19,516 nucleotides of DNA from CALACW01 sp963627915. GTDB lineage: Bacteria > Bacillota > Clostridia > Oscillospirales > Acutalibacteraceae. The number at the start of each line of letters is the position of its first letter. Positions within the stretch are counted from its first letter, which is position 1. A program made the position numbers and the translations under genes. The notes under the pieces were generated by a model. It was given only the letters and a program-made list of their open reading frames with translations, was not told the origin of the DNA and searched no databases. The stretch covers positions 1 through 19,516 of the forward strand of contig CAVGCY010000032.1 in assembly GCA_963627915.1 (NCBI GenBank), read 5' to 3'. This document shows, piece after piece, positions 1 through 9,800 of this stretch.

Positions 1-258
1 CTGGGGCTTAAGGATTCCGTACGCAAAAAACCGTACCCCGATTCCGTTAATCTCGCGCTTGAAAAGTTTAAAATAAAAAAAGAAAACGCCGTATACATAG
101 GCGACAGCGAGGTCGATATTATGACGGCGAAAAACGCGGGTATGGACTGCGTTTCCGTCGATTGGGGATTCAGGACGGACGAGGAGCTTATAAAAGCCGG
201 AGCGAAAAAAATAGTTAAAAATACAGAAGAACTTGAAAGAGAAATTACAAAACAATAA
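1..258 (+). CDS. HAD-family hydrolase, phosphoglycolate phosphatase-like (C-terminal part)
   Basis: The open frame enters from the left edge in frame 1 and gives 85 residues before TAA; the N-terminus, with the nucleophile aspartate motif, lies outside the window. HAD motif III is visible as the lysine in RKKPYPDS (about residue 10 of the visible part) and motif IV as GDSEVDIMTAKNAG (residues 34-47), whose acidic residues bind Mg2+. The tail VDWGFRTDEELIKAGAKKIV is typical of phosphoglycolate phosphatase-like (Gph/PGMB-type) HAD enzymes, cytosolic phosphomonoesterases. The substrate cannot be fixed from this fragment. The stop is 14 nt before the nfo start, so the two are probably cotranscribed. 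Family assignment is firm; the exact substrate is inference. Confidence 0.8.
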   Translation: MGLKDSVRKKPYPDSVNLALEKFKIKKENAVYIGDSEVDIMTAKNAGMDCVSVDWGFRTDEELIKAGAKKIVKNTEELEREITKQ

Positions 259-272
259 TTTACGGAGGAATT

Positions 273-1121
273 ATGTTATATATCGGCTGTCATTTATCGT
301 CGTCGAAGGGCTTTCTTGCTATGGGGAGGCAGGCGTACGACATCGGAGCAAACACATTTCAGTTTTTTACGAGAAATCCGAGAGGAGGCGCGGCGAAGCC
401 TGTTGACCCGGATGATGTTTCGGCGTTTCTTGCTTTTGCAAAGGAGCATAATTTCGGCAGAATAGTCGCCCACGCGCCGTATACGCTAAACGCGTGCGCC
501 GCGGACGAAAATATCCGCCGCTTTGCGCGCGAAACGTTTGCAGACGACCTTAAGCGTATGGATATGATTCCCGGAAATTATTATAATTTTCATCCCGGTT
601 CGCACGTAAAGCAAGGCGTTGAAAGGGGAACGGAGCTTATTGTCGATACTCTCGATTCCGTTTTGAGAGAGGATATGAAAACGACTGTTCTGCTCGAAAC
701 AATGGCGGGAAAGGGCAGCGAAATCGGCAGGACGTTCGAGGAAATACGCAAGATTATCGATTGCGTCAAAATGCCCGAAAAGCTCGGCGTTTGTCTTGAT
801 ACCTGCCATGTGTTCGACGGCGGATACGATATTGTAAATTCTCTCGAAGCCGTTGTTGAGGAATTTGACAGGGTAATAGGTCTTGACAGACTTAAGGCTG
901 TTCATTTAAACGACAGCATGAACGTTCTCGGTTCGCATAAGGACAGACATCAAAAACTGGGCGAGGGCAATATCGGTGCGGACGCGCTCATGGCGGTTGT
1001 AAACCATTCGGCGTTTGATTCTCTGCCGTTTAATCTCGAAACGCCGAATGACATCGAAGGCTACAGAACGGAAATTGCATTTGTGAAAGAGCATTATAAA
1101 CAAACTGTCGATTCAAAATAA
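273..1121 (+). CDS. nfo: Endonuclease IV (deoxyribonuclease IV, AP endonuclease)
   Basis: 282 residues, close to the 285 of E. coli Nfo. The enzyme cleaves 5' to abasic sites in base excision repair and uses a trinuclear zinc centre in a TIM barrel. All nine expected metal ligands can be seen: H67 (AHAPY), H107 (NFHPGSH), E142 (LLETMAG), D176 and H179 (CLDTCH), H211 (HLNDS), D224 and H226 (HKDRH) and E256 (NLETP). The N-terminal GCHLSSSKG is also typical. The start is supported by a GGAGG at about 264-268, spaced just upstream of the ATG. The gene follows the HAD hydrolase by 14 nt and converges on the histidine kinase gene through a shared terminator. No damage to the frame is seen. Confidence 0.96.
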   Translation: MLYIGCHLSSSKGFLAMGRQAYDIGANTFQFFTRNPRGGAAKPVDPDDVSAFLAFAKEHNFGRIVAHAPYTLNACAADENIRRFARETFADDLKRMDMIPGNYYNFHPGSHVKQGVERGTELIVDTLDSVLREDMKTTVLLETMAGKGSEIGRTFEEIRKIIDCVKMPEKLGVCLDTCHVFDGGYDIVNSLEAVVEEFDRVIGLDRLKAVHLNDSMNVLGSHKDRHQKLGEGNIGADALMAVVNHSAFDSLPFNLETPNDIEGYRTEIAFVKEHYKQTVDSK

Positions 1122-1215
1122 ATAATTTGTTCTTTCTGCTTGTACAAAAAAATTGCGAAGAACCAATTTAAAAAATACAAATATTGCCGAATAACCAATC
1201 AAAAATTAAAAAAAC

Positions 1216-1260
1216 CGGCTGTCTGAAACGCATTTCTGTGCCATAGACAGCCGTTTTTTT
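1216..1260. terminator. Bidirectional rho-independent terminator between nfo and the kinase gene
   Basis: A perfect 9-bp stem CGGCTGTCT/AGACAGCCG (1216-1224 with 1245-1253) encloses a 20-nt loop. It is followed by seven T on the + strand and preceded by an A-rich tract that gives a T run on the - strand. It can therefore stop nfo transcription rightward and the addB-addA-regulator-kinase transcript leftward. The rest of the 1122-1285 gap is A/T-rich and shows no gene. Confidence 0.85.
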
Positions 1261-1285
1261 CTCTTTATTAAATATCTCCGTTTTT

Positions 1286-2575
1286 TTATTTTAAAATGAC
1301 GGTAAATTCAATTTCGTTTTCACTCGGAGCCGCCGCCTTTATTGAACCGGAGTGTGCAAGCGCGACTGATTTTGCCATTGACAGTCCGATACCGAATCCT
1401 CCTGCGGATGAGCGCGATTTATCAACCCTGTAAAATCTGTCGAACAGCTTGCCCAGCTCCTTTTCGTCGATTTTTTCGCATGCGTTCGACTGCTTTATTT
1501 CCACGCCCTTTTTTGTCTTTTTCAGAGAGAGCTTTATCGGAGATGAGGGGAGCGAATATTTTACCGCGTTGTCGAGCAAAATCGATATAAGCTGACGGCA
1601 CGCGTACTCGTCGCCGTTGTAAATTATATTCTCCTCATTAGTTATAATGAGGTCATGTCCGTTTGATTTTGCAAAATCTCTGAACGACTCCGCTGTTTCG
1701 TTTACGGCAGAGCTTATGTCGAATTCTCTTTTTTGAATATTGGAAGATTCCTCGTCCGTCCGTGCGAGCGAAACGAGCGAATTTACAAGGTGCGTAAGCT
1801 TTTGGGTCTGCGCAAGCGCCTTGTCTATCCACTTCTGCCTGCCCGTTTCCATTTCGAGAACCTTCAGGCTCGTTCCGATTACCGTTATCGGGGTTTTCAG
1901 CTCGTGCGACGCGTCCGTTATAAACTGCTTCTGTCTTAACGTGCTTTGAACGACGGGGTCGACGGCGCGTCCGGCAAATATTCTTACGGTGATATATACG
2001 CCGATTATGCAGATTGCCGTTGAAACGACGGATAAAAGCGCGATTGACATAAGGGAGCTTAATTCATTTGAACAGTCAAGGAATACCGCCATGTATTTGT
2101 CGGACTGAGTTTGCGTTTTTTTGTATTTGAATCCGTTTGTATATCCCGAATCTGAATTTTTTGCAAGAACCGTTTCAAGGTATTTTCCCGCGTCCGATTC
2201 GCTTACGGAGGCTATGTTTTCAAGATCCGCCTTTTCAAGCGTTCCGTCGGCTGAGAAAAACAGTACGAAATATCTTGTCGAATATGCGGATTCTCTTGAA
2301 AAACCGCCCATAGGCGAAAACCTGTCCGTTTCTTCGGGCGGCGGGTTCTGCCCTCCGTGATCGATCGGCTCGTCCGTTTTGCCGGAACGGTTTCTTTCTC
2401 CTATATTTTCGGGAATACGCCCCTTGTTTTCGCTTATAACGTTTAACATGGAGTCAAGCTTGGCGTCGACGAAGGCAAAGTTTGCGATGTTTATTATTGT
2501 TCCGAACAGAATCAAAACGGCGGTTGCGGATATTGTCGCAATGCGTATAAATTTCTTTTTTAATTTATTTACCAT
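1286..2575 (-). CDS. Sensor histidine kinase of a two-component system
   Basis: 429 residues. A basic N-terminus is followed by TM1 (about 12-34), an extracytoplasmic sensor region (35-174, with a Pro/Glu-rich stretch near 65-90), TM2 (about 175-200), a very short linker in place of a clear HAMP domain, then HisKA and HATPase_c domains. The phosphoacceptor is H224 in FITDASHELKTPITVIG. The N box has N336 in LLDNAVKYS, the F box is LFDRFYRVDKSRS (378-390) and the G2 box is GGFGIGLSM (392-400). The usual G1 motif DxGxG is replaced by KQSNACEKI, a change I believe occurs in other clostridial VanS-like kinases. It overlaps the regulator gene by 11 nt, and its GGAGG ribosome site (2582-2586) lies inside the regulator's last codons. 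The ligand is unknown. Confidence 0.93.
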   Translation of the reverse strand: MVNKLKKKFIRIATISATAVLILFGTIINIANFAFVDAKLDSMLNVISENKGRIPENIGERNRSGKTDEPIDHGGQNPPPEETDRFSPMGGFSRESAYSTRYFVLFFSADGTLEKADLENIASVSESDAGKYLETVLAKNSDSGYTNGFKYKKTQTQSDKYMAVFLDCSNELSSLMSIALLSVVSTAICIIGVYITVRIFAGRAVDPVVQSTLRQKQFITDASHELKTPITVIGTSLKVLEMETGRQKWIDKALAQTQKLTHLVNSLVSLARTDEESSNIQKREFDISSAVNETAESFRDFAKSNGHDLIITNEENIIYNGDEYACRQLISILLDNAVKYSLPSSPIKLSLKKTKKGVEIKQSNACEKIDEKELGKLFDRFYRVDKSRSSAGGFGIGLSMAKSVALAHSGSIKAAAPSENEIEFTVILK

Positions 2576-3245
2576 CGCCCGCCTCCATGATATATCCGAG
2601 TCCGCGGCTTGCCTTTATCGTAACCGAAGAACCGACGGATTTTAATTTTTTTCTGAGATTTGAAATGTGAACCCATACGACGTTGATTTCCGATTCGCTG
2701 TCCCATCCCCACACGCGTTCCATTATGGCGTCTGCCGAAAAAACGACATTTGGCGAACGCATGAACAGTTCCATGACTTTATATTCGGTCGCGCTCAGAC
2801 GAACGCATCCTCTTTTCGACGAGAGCGCGGAGCCTGACGGGTCGAGCGTCAAATCCGAATATTTCATAACGGTCGGTTTGTATTCGCCCGAACGGCGGAG
2901 CATGGCGCGTACTCTGCACAGAAGCTCATCGGGCGCAAAGGGTTTCGGCAGATAGTCGTCCGCCCCCGCGTCGAAGCCAGTTATACGGTCGTCCTTCTGC
3001 GTTTTCGCCGTAAGCATCATGACCGGGACGTTAACTCCGCTTGCCCTGAGCATTTTCAACGCCTCGATTCCGTTGCGTTTGGGCATCATAACGTCGAGAA
3101 TAACGGCGTCGTATCCGCCGTTCAACGCGTAGTCGTACGCGTCCTCGCCGTCGTGAACGACATCCGCGGTAAATTGATTTTTTTCAAAAAACACCTGTAA
3201 TGCTTCGGCAAGGTCAACCTCGTCTTCGGCTATAAGAATCTTCAT
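2565..3245 (-). CDS. OmpR/PhoB-family response regulator
   Basis: 226 residues, a usual length for the family. The receiver domain (about 1-115) has the acidic pair E7/D8, phosphoacceptor D51 (VILDVMMPKRNG), T79 (MLTAK) and K101 (LPKPF). A C-terminal winged-helix DNA-binding domain (about 128-222) carries LSATEYKVMELFM and ASRGLGYIME. The next gene is its cognate kinase, reached by an 11-nt overlap, so the two are translated together. The ATG is preceded by a modest GGTG ribosome site. It lies 73 nt downstream of addA on the same strand. A weak promoter-like pair (TTAGCT, 17 nt, TATATT on the - strand) is present in that gap but is not convincing alone. Target genes are unknown; autoregulation or adjacent transporters would be guesses. 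Confidence 0.95.
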   Translation of the reverse strand: MKILIAEDEVDLAEALQVFFEKNQFTADVVHDGEDAYDYALNGGYDAVILDVMMPKRNGIEALKMLRASGVNVPVMMLTAKTQKDDRITGFDAGADDYLPKPFAPDELLCRVRAMLRRSGEYKPTVMKYSDLTLDPSGSALSSKRGCVRLSATEYKVMELFMRSPNVVFSADAIMERVWGWDSESEINVVWVHISNLRKKLKSVGSSVTIKASRGLGYIMEAGDGK

Positions 3246-3314
3246 ATTATCACCATACGTATAATTTTGTTACAGCTATATAATATAATGCGAACCTAAA
3301 GCGCAGCTAAAAAA

Positions 3315-3335
3315 TAATTTATCGTCGATAAATTA
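3315..3335. repeat. Near-perfect palindrome across the addA stop codon
   Basis: TAATTTATCG and CGATAAATTA form 10-bp arms around a single central T. The addA stop codon (3319-3321) lies inside it. In RNA it would give an A/T-rich hairpin without a T tract, so it is a weak terminator candidate at best. It may instead be a protein-binding site upstream of the two-component genes, or chance in A/T-rich DNA. Confidence 0.4.
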
Positions 3336-6300
3336 CGGTTTCTTCTTTTTCCAGCGAGTATATATATGCCGCGTCGACATCGAGCCTCAGCGTCTGCCGC
3401 ATTGCAAGTATATAAATCTCCATCTGTTTTTTGTACCTTTCGATAAGCTCTTCGGGGTCGTTGACTTTGTCGGTTTTGTAGTCGACAACGTACGCTTTGC
3501 CGTTTTCGGTAAACACAGCGTCCGCAATTCCCTGTACGAATACCGGTTCGTTTTTTGCATAATCCGGCAGCGTTTCGTCAAACATGTATGCCGGCAGGAA
3601 AACGGCGAACTGCTTTTCCCGGTACAGATTGCCGGCGTTTTTCATTCTTGCGCACAAGTCGCTTTTCAAAAAGCCCTTTATCTTATTTTCAAGTAATGCT
3701 CCGCCCTGTTTTTCGCTTAATCTGCCCGAATCGATAAGACGCCGTTTTTCCTTTTCAAAGTCGTTTAACGCGCCGTCAAAATCGCACGACTGCAAAAACA
3801 TATGATTTGCCGTGCCCCGTTCGCCGGGGGTCATTCCGCCGCCGGAGAGAAACGCCGGACGGCTTTTTGCAAAAAATTCGGGCGTAAATTTATTCTTTTC
3901 AAATTCCGAAGCCGTGCGTTTTAACGGAATCGAACCGAACGCGGGCTTTGGGTAGACGAATGAACAGCGTTTTTCAAGTTCGGCGATAACGTTTTCGTCG
4001 GGTTTGATATCCGATGATTCATTGTCCGTCTCCGAAACGTCGGATAAGTCCGCGGTCACGAATTTAATCGAGAAATCGCCGTCCCTGGTTGCCGTATCGT
4101 CAAACGCGCAGTCTTTTTTCATTAAAGTCGAATCGGGATGACGGACGTACGCGCCGAGAAGCCAGTCAAGAAGGCTTGAAGCGTTCATAGCCTCGAAATA
4201 TCCGAGCCTGTCCGCGCTTGAGGTAAGCAGCGCGGAATTTAATTTATCCGTAATATTGCCGACGTTGGCGACTGTTATAATTTTTTCCTTTGCCCTCGTA
4301 AGCGCGACATACAAAATCCGAAGTTCCTCTGCGCGCATGCTTTTTTTGGCTTCGATACGTGCCGCCGAATAGCTCAGAGTGTCGTATTTTATGAAATTAT
4401 CGGGGTCGTATATCTTCATTCCGATACCGGTTTTTGAGTCGAGAATCATGCTTTTGTTAAGATCCGTATCGTTAAATTTCGACGAACAGCCGGCAAGTAT
4501 TACAAAAGGAAATTCGAGCCCCTTTGATTTATGAATACTCATAATTCTGACAACGTCCGCCGACGCCGAAACATCGCCGCCCGCGGGAATCTGCGCACCG
4601 TTTTTTATGCTTTTATTGATATATGAAATAAATCCGCCGACTCCGCCTGCGGTATTTTCCTCGTACTGCGAAGCAAGAGAAGCAAGCATATATAAATTCG
4701 TGCGTCTGCCTTCGCCGTGTTCCATTGCCGAAACAACCGACGCAAACGACGTTTCGTCAAGCAGAGCCGAAATGTATTCCCCGACTCCCATAACGCTTGA
4801 AAGCTCACGAAATTTCTGCATATCGTCCGCGAACCGTTTGCATTTTACGTTCCCCTCTTCCGCGCCGATTCGAACCGCGTTGTAAAGCGTTTCGCGTGTG
4901 TGTGAGCTTCTTATTTCCGCCAGTTCATCCGGCGTAAAACCGTATACGGGCGAATACATGAGCGACAGCACCGAAACGTCGTCGGACGGGTTGTCTACCG
5001 CCTTTATAAGCGACATGAACATGTTAATTTCCGTTGTGTCAAAAAGGCTTCTGCGTTTTTCGGCGTATGCGCCTATGCCCATGTCGTTAAGCGTTTTTGC
5101 GTATACCTCGGCTTTTGTTTTTGTGCTTCTTAACAGAATGCAGAAGTCACGCGGCGAGCATTTTCTGTATTTTCCGCCGTCCTTTACGGCAACGCCGTCC
5201 GCAAGCATCGATTTTATAAGCTTTCCGATATATTTCGCGTCGCGCTCATGGTCTGTCGACGACTCGGGAATAAAATGCATTTCAAGCGGCTTTTCGGCTT
5301 CGTCGTTGTAAAGTCCGCCGTAGTACAGTTTTTCGTCGGAATTATACTCGACGCCCGTAAACGTTTTCGTCATTGTATATTCAAAAAGATAATTAACGGC
5401 TTCGAGCACGCCCTTTCTCGAACGAAAGTTTTTGCCGAGAATAATTTTCGACAGGTTCGATTTTTTGTCATAAGGCGGATAAGAATCCGATTTTGCCGTA
5501 AAAATATCGGGACGCGCCATTCTGAACGAATATATGCTCTGCTTTACGTCGCCGACGGTAAAAAGATTTTTTCCGTCCCTCGATACTGCGGAAAAAAGCA
5601 TGTCCTGAGCGTCGTTCGTGTCCTGGTATTCGTCTATCAGAATTTCTCTGTACGTTTGCGAAATTGTTTTTGCAAGCTCCGTCGGTTTTCCGTCGCCGCC
5701 GATTAGTATTTTCAGAGCCATGTGCATGAAGTCCGAAAATTCGTACGCGCCGCGCATCTCTTTCAGCTCCGCGATGTATTCGGCGTATTTGTTTGCGCAC
5801 AGGCAGATTTCGCCTACTATCGGAGCAAGAGTATCTATATCTTTTTTATTTTCCTCGTTCGACGCGCAGAACATCGAGGCGATTTTTTTAAGCGAATCCC
5901 TGGCATATTTTACCGCGCTCTTTACCCTCTGAGCCTGTTTGTCGTCGGCGTGACCTCTCGGAGCCGTGCCGACTTTGGGCAGAGAGGCGTTGTTTATATT
6001 TCCGGCAATTTCGTCCCAGCAGTCCGAGCGCGTTATTTCTGTCAGTTCGTCGAATAAGTCAAGAATATTCATAAGCCCCGCGCCGTACGCTTTAAAAAAC
6101 ATCTCGTCGTTTTCTATTGATTTGTAAGCGGATTGCAATACGTTTTTGCATGCGGTAAATCCGTCGTGCGCGTATTCCGTAATTATACCCTGCCATTTTT
6201 TTGTTCCGTCCGTGCCCGAATACATATTTTTGACGGACTCTATGTATTTTTCCGGAAACGGATATGAAAGTGAATTTTCATACAGCTCAAGTATTTTTGC

Positions 6301-6813
6301 GCACAAATCCGAGTCGCTGTTTGCTGAACCGGTCGTGTATATGAGCGAATGATAAATTTCCTTTTCGCTCTCCTCGTCCATAACGCGATCCATTGCCTGC
6401 GCGCTCATATTTTTTTTATCGGAATCGTCGAGAACGGTAAAATCCGGTTCTATGCCAAGAACATGATAATTTTCTCTTACAAGCTTAATACAGAACGAAT
6501 CCATGGTGCAGATTGTCGCCTCGGGAAGCTTCATCCTGATTTCCGAATAAAACGAGTTGTCGGGATTTGCGCACACGAGGTCGTTTAACGCCTTTGAAAT
6601 ACGCTCTCTCATCTCCGCCGCCGCCGCGTTCGTAAATGTTACGGCAAGCAGCTCGCTCGGATGAACCGGGTCGTTTTCGTCGGTCAGAAGTCCTATGATT
6701 CTCTCAACAAGAACGGCTGTTTTGCCCGAGCCCGCCGCCGCTGAGAGCAGAAGAGTTCCGCTGCGGGCGTTTATCGCGTCGGACTGTTCCTTTGTCCACT
6801 TTTTATCAGCCAT
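3319..6813 (-). CDS. addA: ATP-dependent helicase/nuclease subunit A (AddA)
   Basis: 1164 residues, slightly shorter than B. subtilis AddA (about 1230). AddA is the UvrD-like 3'-5' helicase and nuclease subunit of AddAB, which resects double-strand breaks and responds to Chi for RecA-dependent repair. Seen in order: Q motif and Walker A (WTKEQSDAI; AAAGSGKTAVLVERI, K31), motif II IDEYQDTND (D394/E395), GDVKQSIYSFRMARPDIF, MSIHKSKGLEFP, motif VI YVALTRAKEK (R840), and a C-terminal RecB-type nuclease domain with D1098 (QGIADAVF) and D1111/K1113 (VVDYKTDK). The ATG overlaps the addB stop by 8 nt, and a GAGGAGG sits a few bases upstream inside addB, indicating translational coupling. No frameshift or missing catalytic residue was seen. 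Confidence 0.96.
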   Translation of the reverse strand: MADKKWTKEQSDAINARSGTLLLSAAAGSGKTAVLVERIIGLLTDENDPVHPSELLAVTFTNAAAAEMRERISKALNDLVCANPDNSFYSEIRMKLPEATICTMDSFCIKLVRENYHVLGIEPDFTVLDDSDKKNMSAQAMDRVMDEESEKEIYHSLIYTTGSANSDSDLCAKILELYENSLSYPFPEKYIESVKNMYSGTDGTKKWQGIITEYAHDGFTACKNVLQSAYKSIENDEMFFKAYGAGLMNILDLFDELTEITRSDCWDEIAGNINNASLPKVGTAPRGHADDKQAQRVKSAVKYARDSLKKIASMFCASNEENKKDIDTLAPIVGEICLCANKYAEYIAELKEMRGAYEFSDFMHMALKILIGGDGKPTELAKTISQTYREILIDEYQDTNDAQDMLFSAVSRDGKNLFTVGDVKQSIYSFRMARPDIFTAKSDSYPPYDKKSNLSKIILGKNFRSRKGVLEAVNYLFEYTMTKTFTGVEYNSDEKLYYGGLYNDEAEKPLEMHFIPESSTDHERDAKYIGKLIKSMLADGVAVKDGGKYRKCSPRDFCILLRSTKTKAEVYAKTLNDMGIGAYAEKRRSLFDTTEINMFMSLIKAVDNPSDDVSVLSLMYSPVYGFTPDELAEIRSSHTRETLYNAVRIGAEEGNVKCKRFADDMQKFRELSSVMGVGEYISALLDETSFASVVSAMEHGEGRRTNLYMLASLASQYEENTAGGVGGFISYINKSIKNGAQIPAGGDVSASADVVRIMSIHKSKGLEFPFVILAGCSSKFNDTDLNKSMILDSKTGIGMKIYDPDNFIKYDTLSYSAARIEAKKSMRAEELRILYVALTRAKEKIITVANVGNITDKLNSALLTSSADRLGYFEAMNASSLLDWLLGAYVRHPDSTLMKKDCAFDDTATRDGDFSIKFVTADLSDVSETDNESSDIKPDENVIAELEKRCSFVYPKPAFGSIPLKRTASEFEKNKFTPEFFAKSRPAFLSGGGMTPGERGTANHMFLQSCDFDGALNDFEKEKRRLIDSGRLSEKQGGALLENKIKGFLKSDLCARMKNAGNLYREKQFAVFLPAYMFDETLPDYAKNEPVFVQGIADAVFTENGKAYVVDYKTDKVNDPEELIERYKKQMEIYILAMRQTLRLDVDAAYIYSLEKEETVIYRR

Positions 6814-9800
6814 CGGTTTCCTCCTCCCCGAAAAGCCAGCTTTCGTCGTTTCCTATAATATTTTCGTTTCCGTCGCCGTCCTCCCGGCGGCATACGGCGC
6901 GGTAGTCGCAAAATTCGCATGTTCGCTCGTACGGGTGAGAAAGCGTCGGTTTTATTTCTATATCTCCCGCATGAAGCTCCTCTGCGGTTTTTATGACGGC
7001 TTCGTCGACGGCATCTTTTAATTTTACGAATTTGTCGTATGTAAGAGCGTAATTGCCCGGTTTTCCGTTTTTAATTATTTTATTGGACAGAAAAATCCCC
7101 GTGCCCGACGAGTCCATGCCGGATATAACTCGTTCGTCGCAAAGAATTACACCGTTCATTCTGCCGTTGTTGATTCGCGTTTCGTCAATTTTTTTCTGTT
7201 CGGCGTTTCGTCCGAGCGAAATATCGCCCGGCTTTGCCGGCAGATACAGCACGCCTGCCGGAACGACGTTTCCGTATCTGTCCTCTCCGTTTTGCCACAG
7301 GCACATTAAGTATATGAGCATCTGAAGATTAAGTCCGTACGGAACGTCGGAGAGCTTGAAATCTTTTCCGCCGGTTTTGTAGTCTATTACGCGTACGAAT
7401 GATTCATCGTCCGTTTTCATCACGTCGACTCTGTCTACAATGCCGTGAAGGGAGATTGTTCCGCCTCCGGGCAGACCGAGCGTGTATTCTTTAACCTCGC
7501 CGTTTCTGCCTATATTCAATTCGACGTCAGCCGTTTCAAATTCGCACGATGAAAACTCCGCGATAAGCCGTTTTAAAATAATATCGATTATTTCCTCGAT
7601 TCGTCTTAATCTGTAATCAAGTCTTGAATCCGATTCCCCGCTCATCTGCGTTAAAACGTATTCGTCCGCGTATTTTTTTACCTCTGCACGGCGTTCGCCG
7701 TCCTCCATTTCGATAAGCTCCCTGTTCGTATGCGCTCTGAATATGTTTTCAAGCACGTAATGAACGACCAGTCCGTGAACCGCGGAATTAAGCTCCGCTT
7801 TTTTCAAAGCCCTGACCTTCAATCCGAATTTGCAGAAGTATCTGAACGGACATTTGTGATAGTCCTCTATTGCGCTGGGAGAGAGATACATATCTTTGCC
7901 AAACAGGCTTTCGGCGTTCTCCCGTTTTTCTATTTTGGCCGTCTGTCTGTGCACCGCGCGTTCAAGCGCAAGAACCCTTCCTTTGAAATCATCGCTGCGT
8001 CTTATAAATTCTCTTACAGCCGCGGCTTCACCCGTTTCGTTAGTGAAATACGCCGCCGCCGTTTCAAACGCCGACGCGTATGTTTCCGTTCTTTCAAGCG
8101 CAGACAGCTCCACGGTTTCCGTTTCGGCGCATTCGGGTATGATACGCTTTATCTCCCCGAATATTTCGGATTCGCCGGTATCCGTTCCCGTCATATCGGA
8201 ACTCGGACGCGATACGAAAAGCATATCTGCCGGCGTCGAAACGCATCGGTAAACAAGATACCGTTCCTTTGAGGCAAAGACTTCGCCGTCCTCGTAAAGC
8301 TCTATGCCGTTCTTTTTAAGCGCTCGTCTTTGGGAATCCGTGAGAACGAAGCTTGCCGAATTGTTCTGAGGAAAAACGCCCTCGTTTGCGCCGACTATGA
8401 ACGCAACCTTTATATTTTCGATTCTTATTCTCAGCGCGTCGCCGACGGTAACTCTGTCCTTTTCGCGCGGAATGTCACCCGTTTCGGCTTTGTCGGTAAA
8501 GACCTTGAAAAGCTCGTAGAATCTTTTCGGGCTGACGTTTCTGTCGGAGAGCGTATTGTTCAGAGAGTCAAGCAGCCCCATAAAATCGTCCCATACGCGT
8601 TCGCTTCTCAGCGCAAGATCCTCTCTTCCTTTCTGACAAAGCTTTTTTGCGGTTTTGAGCATGTTTTTGTCCGCGGACGAGCATATCAGAAAATCGTAAA
8701 GAGCTTTGATACAGTCGCTTGCCGAGGATGACGATTCAATATCATTTTTTAATTTTTTAATGGGAAAGACTGTTTTTTTTCGCAGGTCGTTTAATTTTGC
8801 AAGACGTTTTTCCGCGCTTGCGTTTATTTCAAATCCGTATCCGTCCGGGTGTCTTGTCCAGTCCGAAAACCACTGCGCGGGCGTAATATCCCATACGACG
8901 GTGTAATTTTCAATATCGGAAATTTCACTTTCTGTCAAATCGGTATAAAAAGACGTTTTTAAACATTTCAATATATGTTCCGTATCAAAATTCACAACGG
9001 CGCAGTACAGCGCGCTGTCGGCAAGACGTACGAGAGGTTCGTTTTTCATAAGCGAGGTTTCGTCCTCGAAATATCTGACGCCGTATTTTTTAAACTGCGC
9101 GGGGAAATATTTTAAAAATCTTTCGCCCCTTCCTATTACGGCGAAGTCGGAATAGCGGTATCCCTTTTCGCGTACGAGCCTTCGTATCGTACACGATACG
9201 AATGACGCTTCGTCCGCCGGGTCTTTCGCTCTGCACAGAGTAACCCTGTTTGTTTTGTTTTTGAATGTTTCGGGCGCGGGAGTATATATATTGTCGGACA
9301 GAATTTTTAATTCTTCCGCTTTATCCGATTCGTATTCGCATTTTTGGGCGGAAACCTTGACGGACAGTCTGTTTGCCGTTGATTTTAACCTGTTAACGGT
9401 TCCGAATGTGTAGTAAAACACGTCCGTTACATTCTTTTTGCCTGACACCGCGTCACAGCATACGGTTATATAAACGTCACGGCACTTTTGCATGAGCGCG
9501 GAAATGAGCGAGTATTCCTGAGCCGTATAACCGCTGAATCCGTCGATAAATACCGTTTTATCGTTTAAAATGTCCGTGTTGAGCACCGCCTCGGCGCACA
9601 GCGTAAGCTCGTCGGCGGTATCGGAGAAACGCTCGGAGAGTATTGCGTTATAGGATGAAAAAATGAGGCTTAATTCCTCCGCTTTTTTCATAAGAATTTC
9701 ATTTCCCGTCTGATTGCACGCATTCTTAAGCTCGTCCGGCTTTACTCCGCACTGCGCAAATTCGTCGACGGCTCCGAGAAGACTGCCAACCGCATTTCCG

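Noticed and set aside
250..263. 14-base AAACAATAATTTAC shared with 10198-10211
   Set aside because: The first copy is the 3' end of the HAD coding region and its stop codon, and the sequence is very A/T-rich; chance is the simplest reading.
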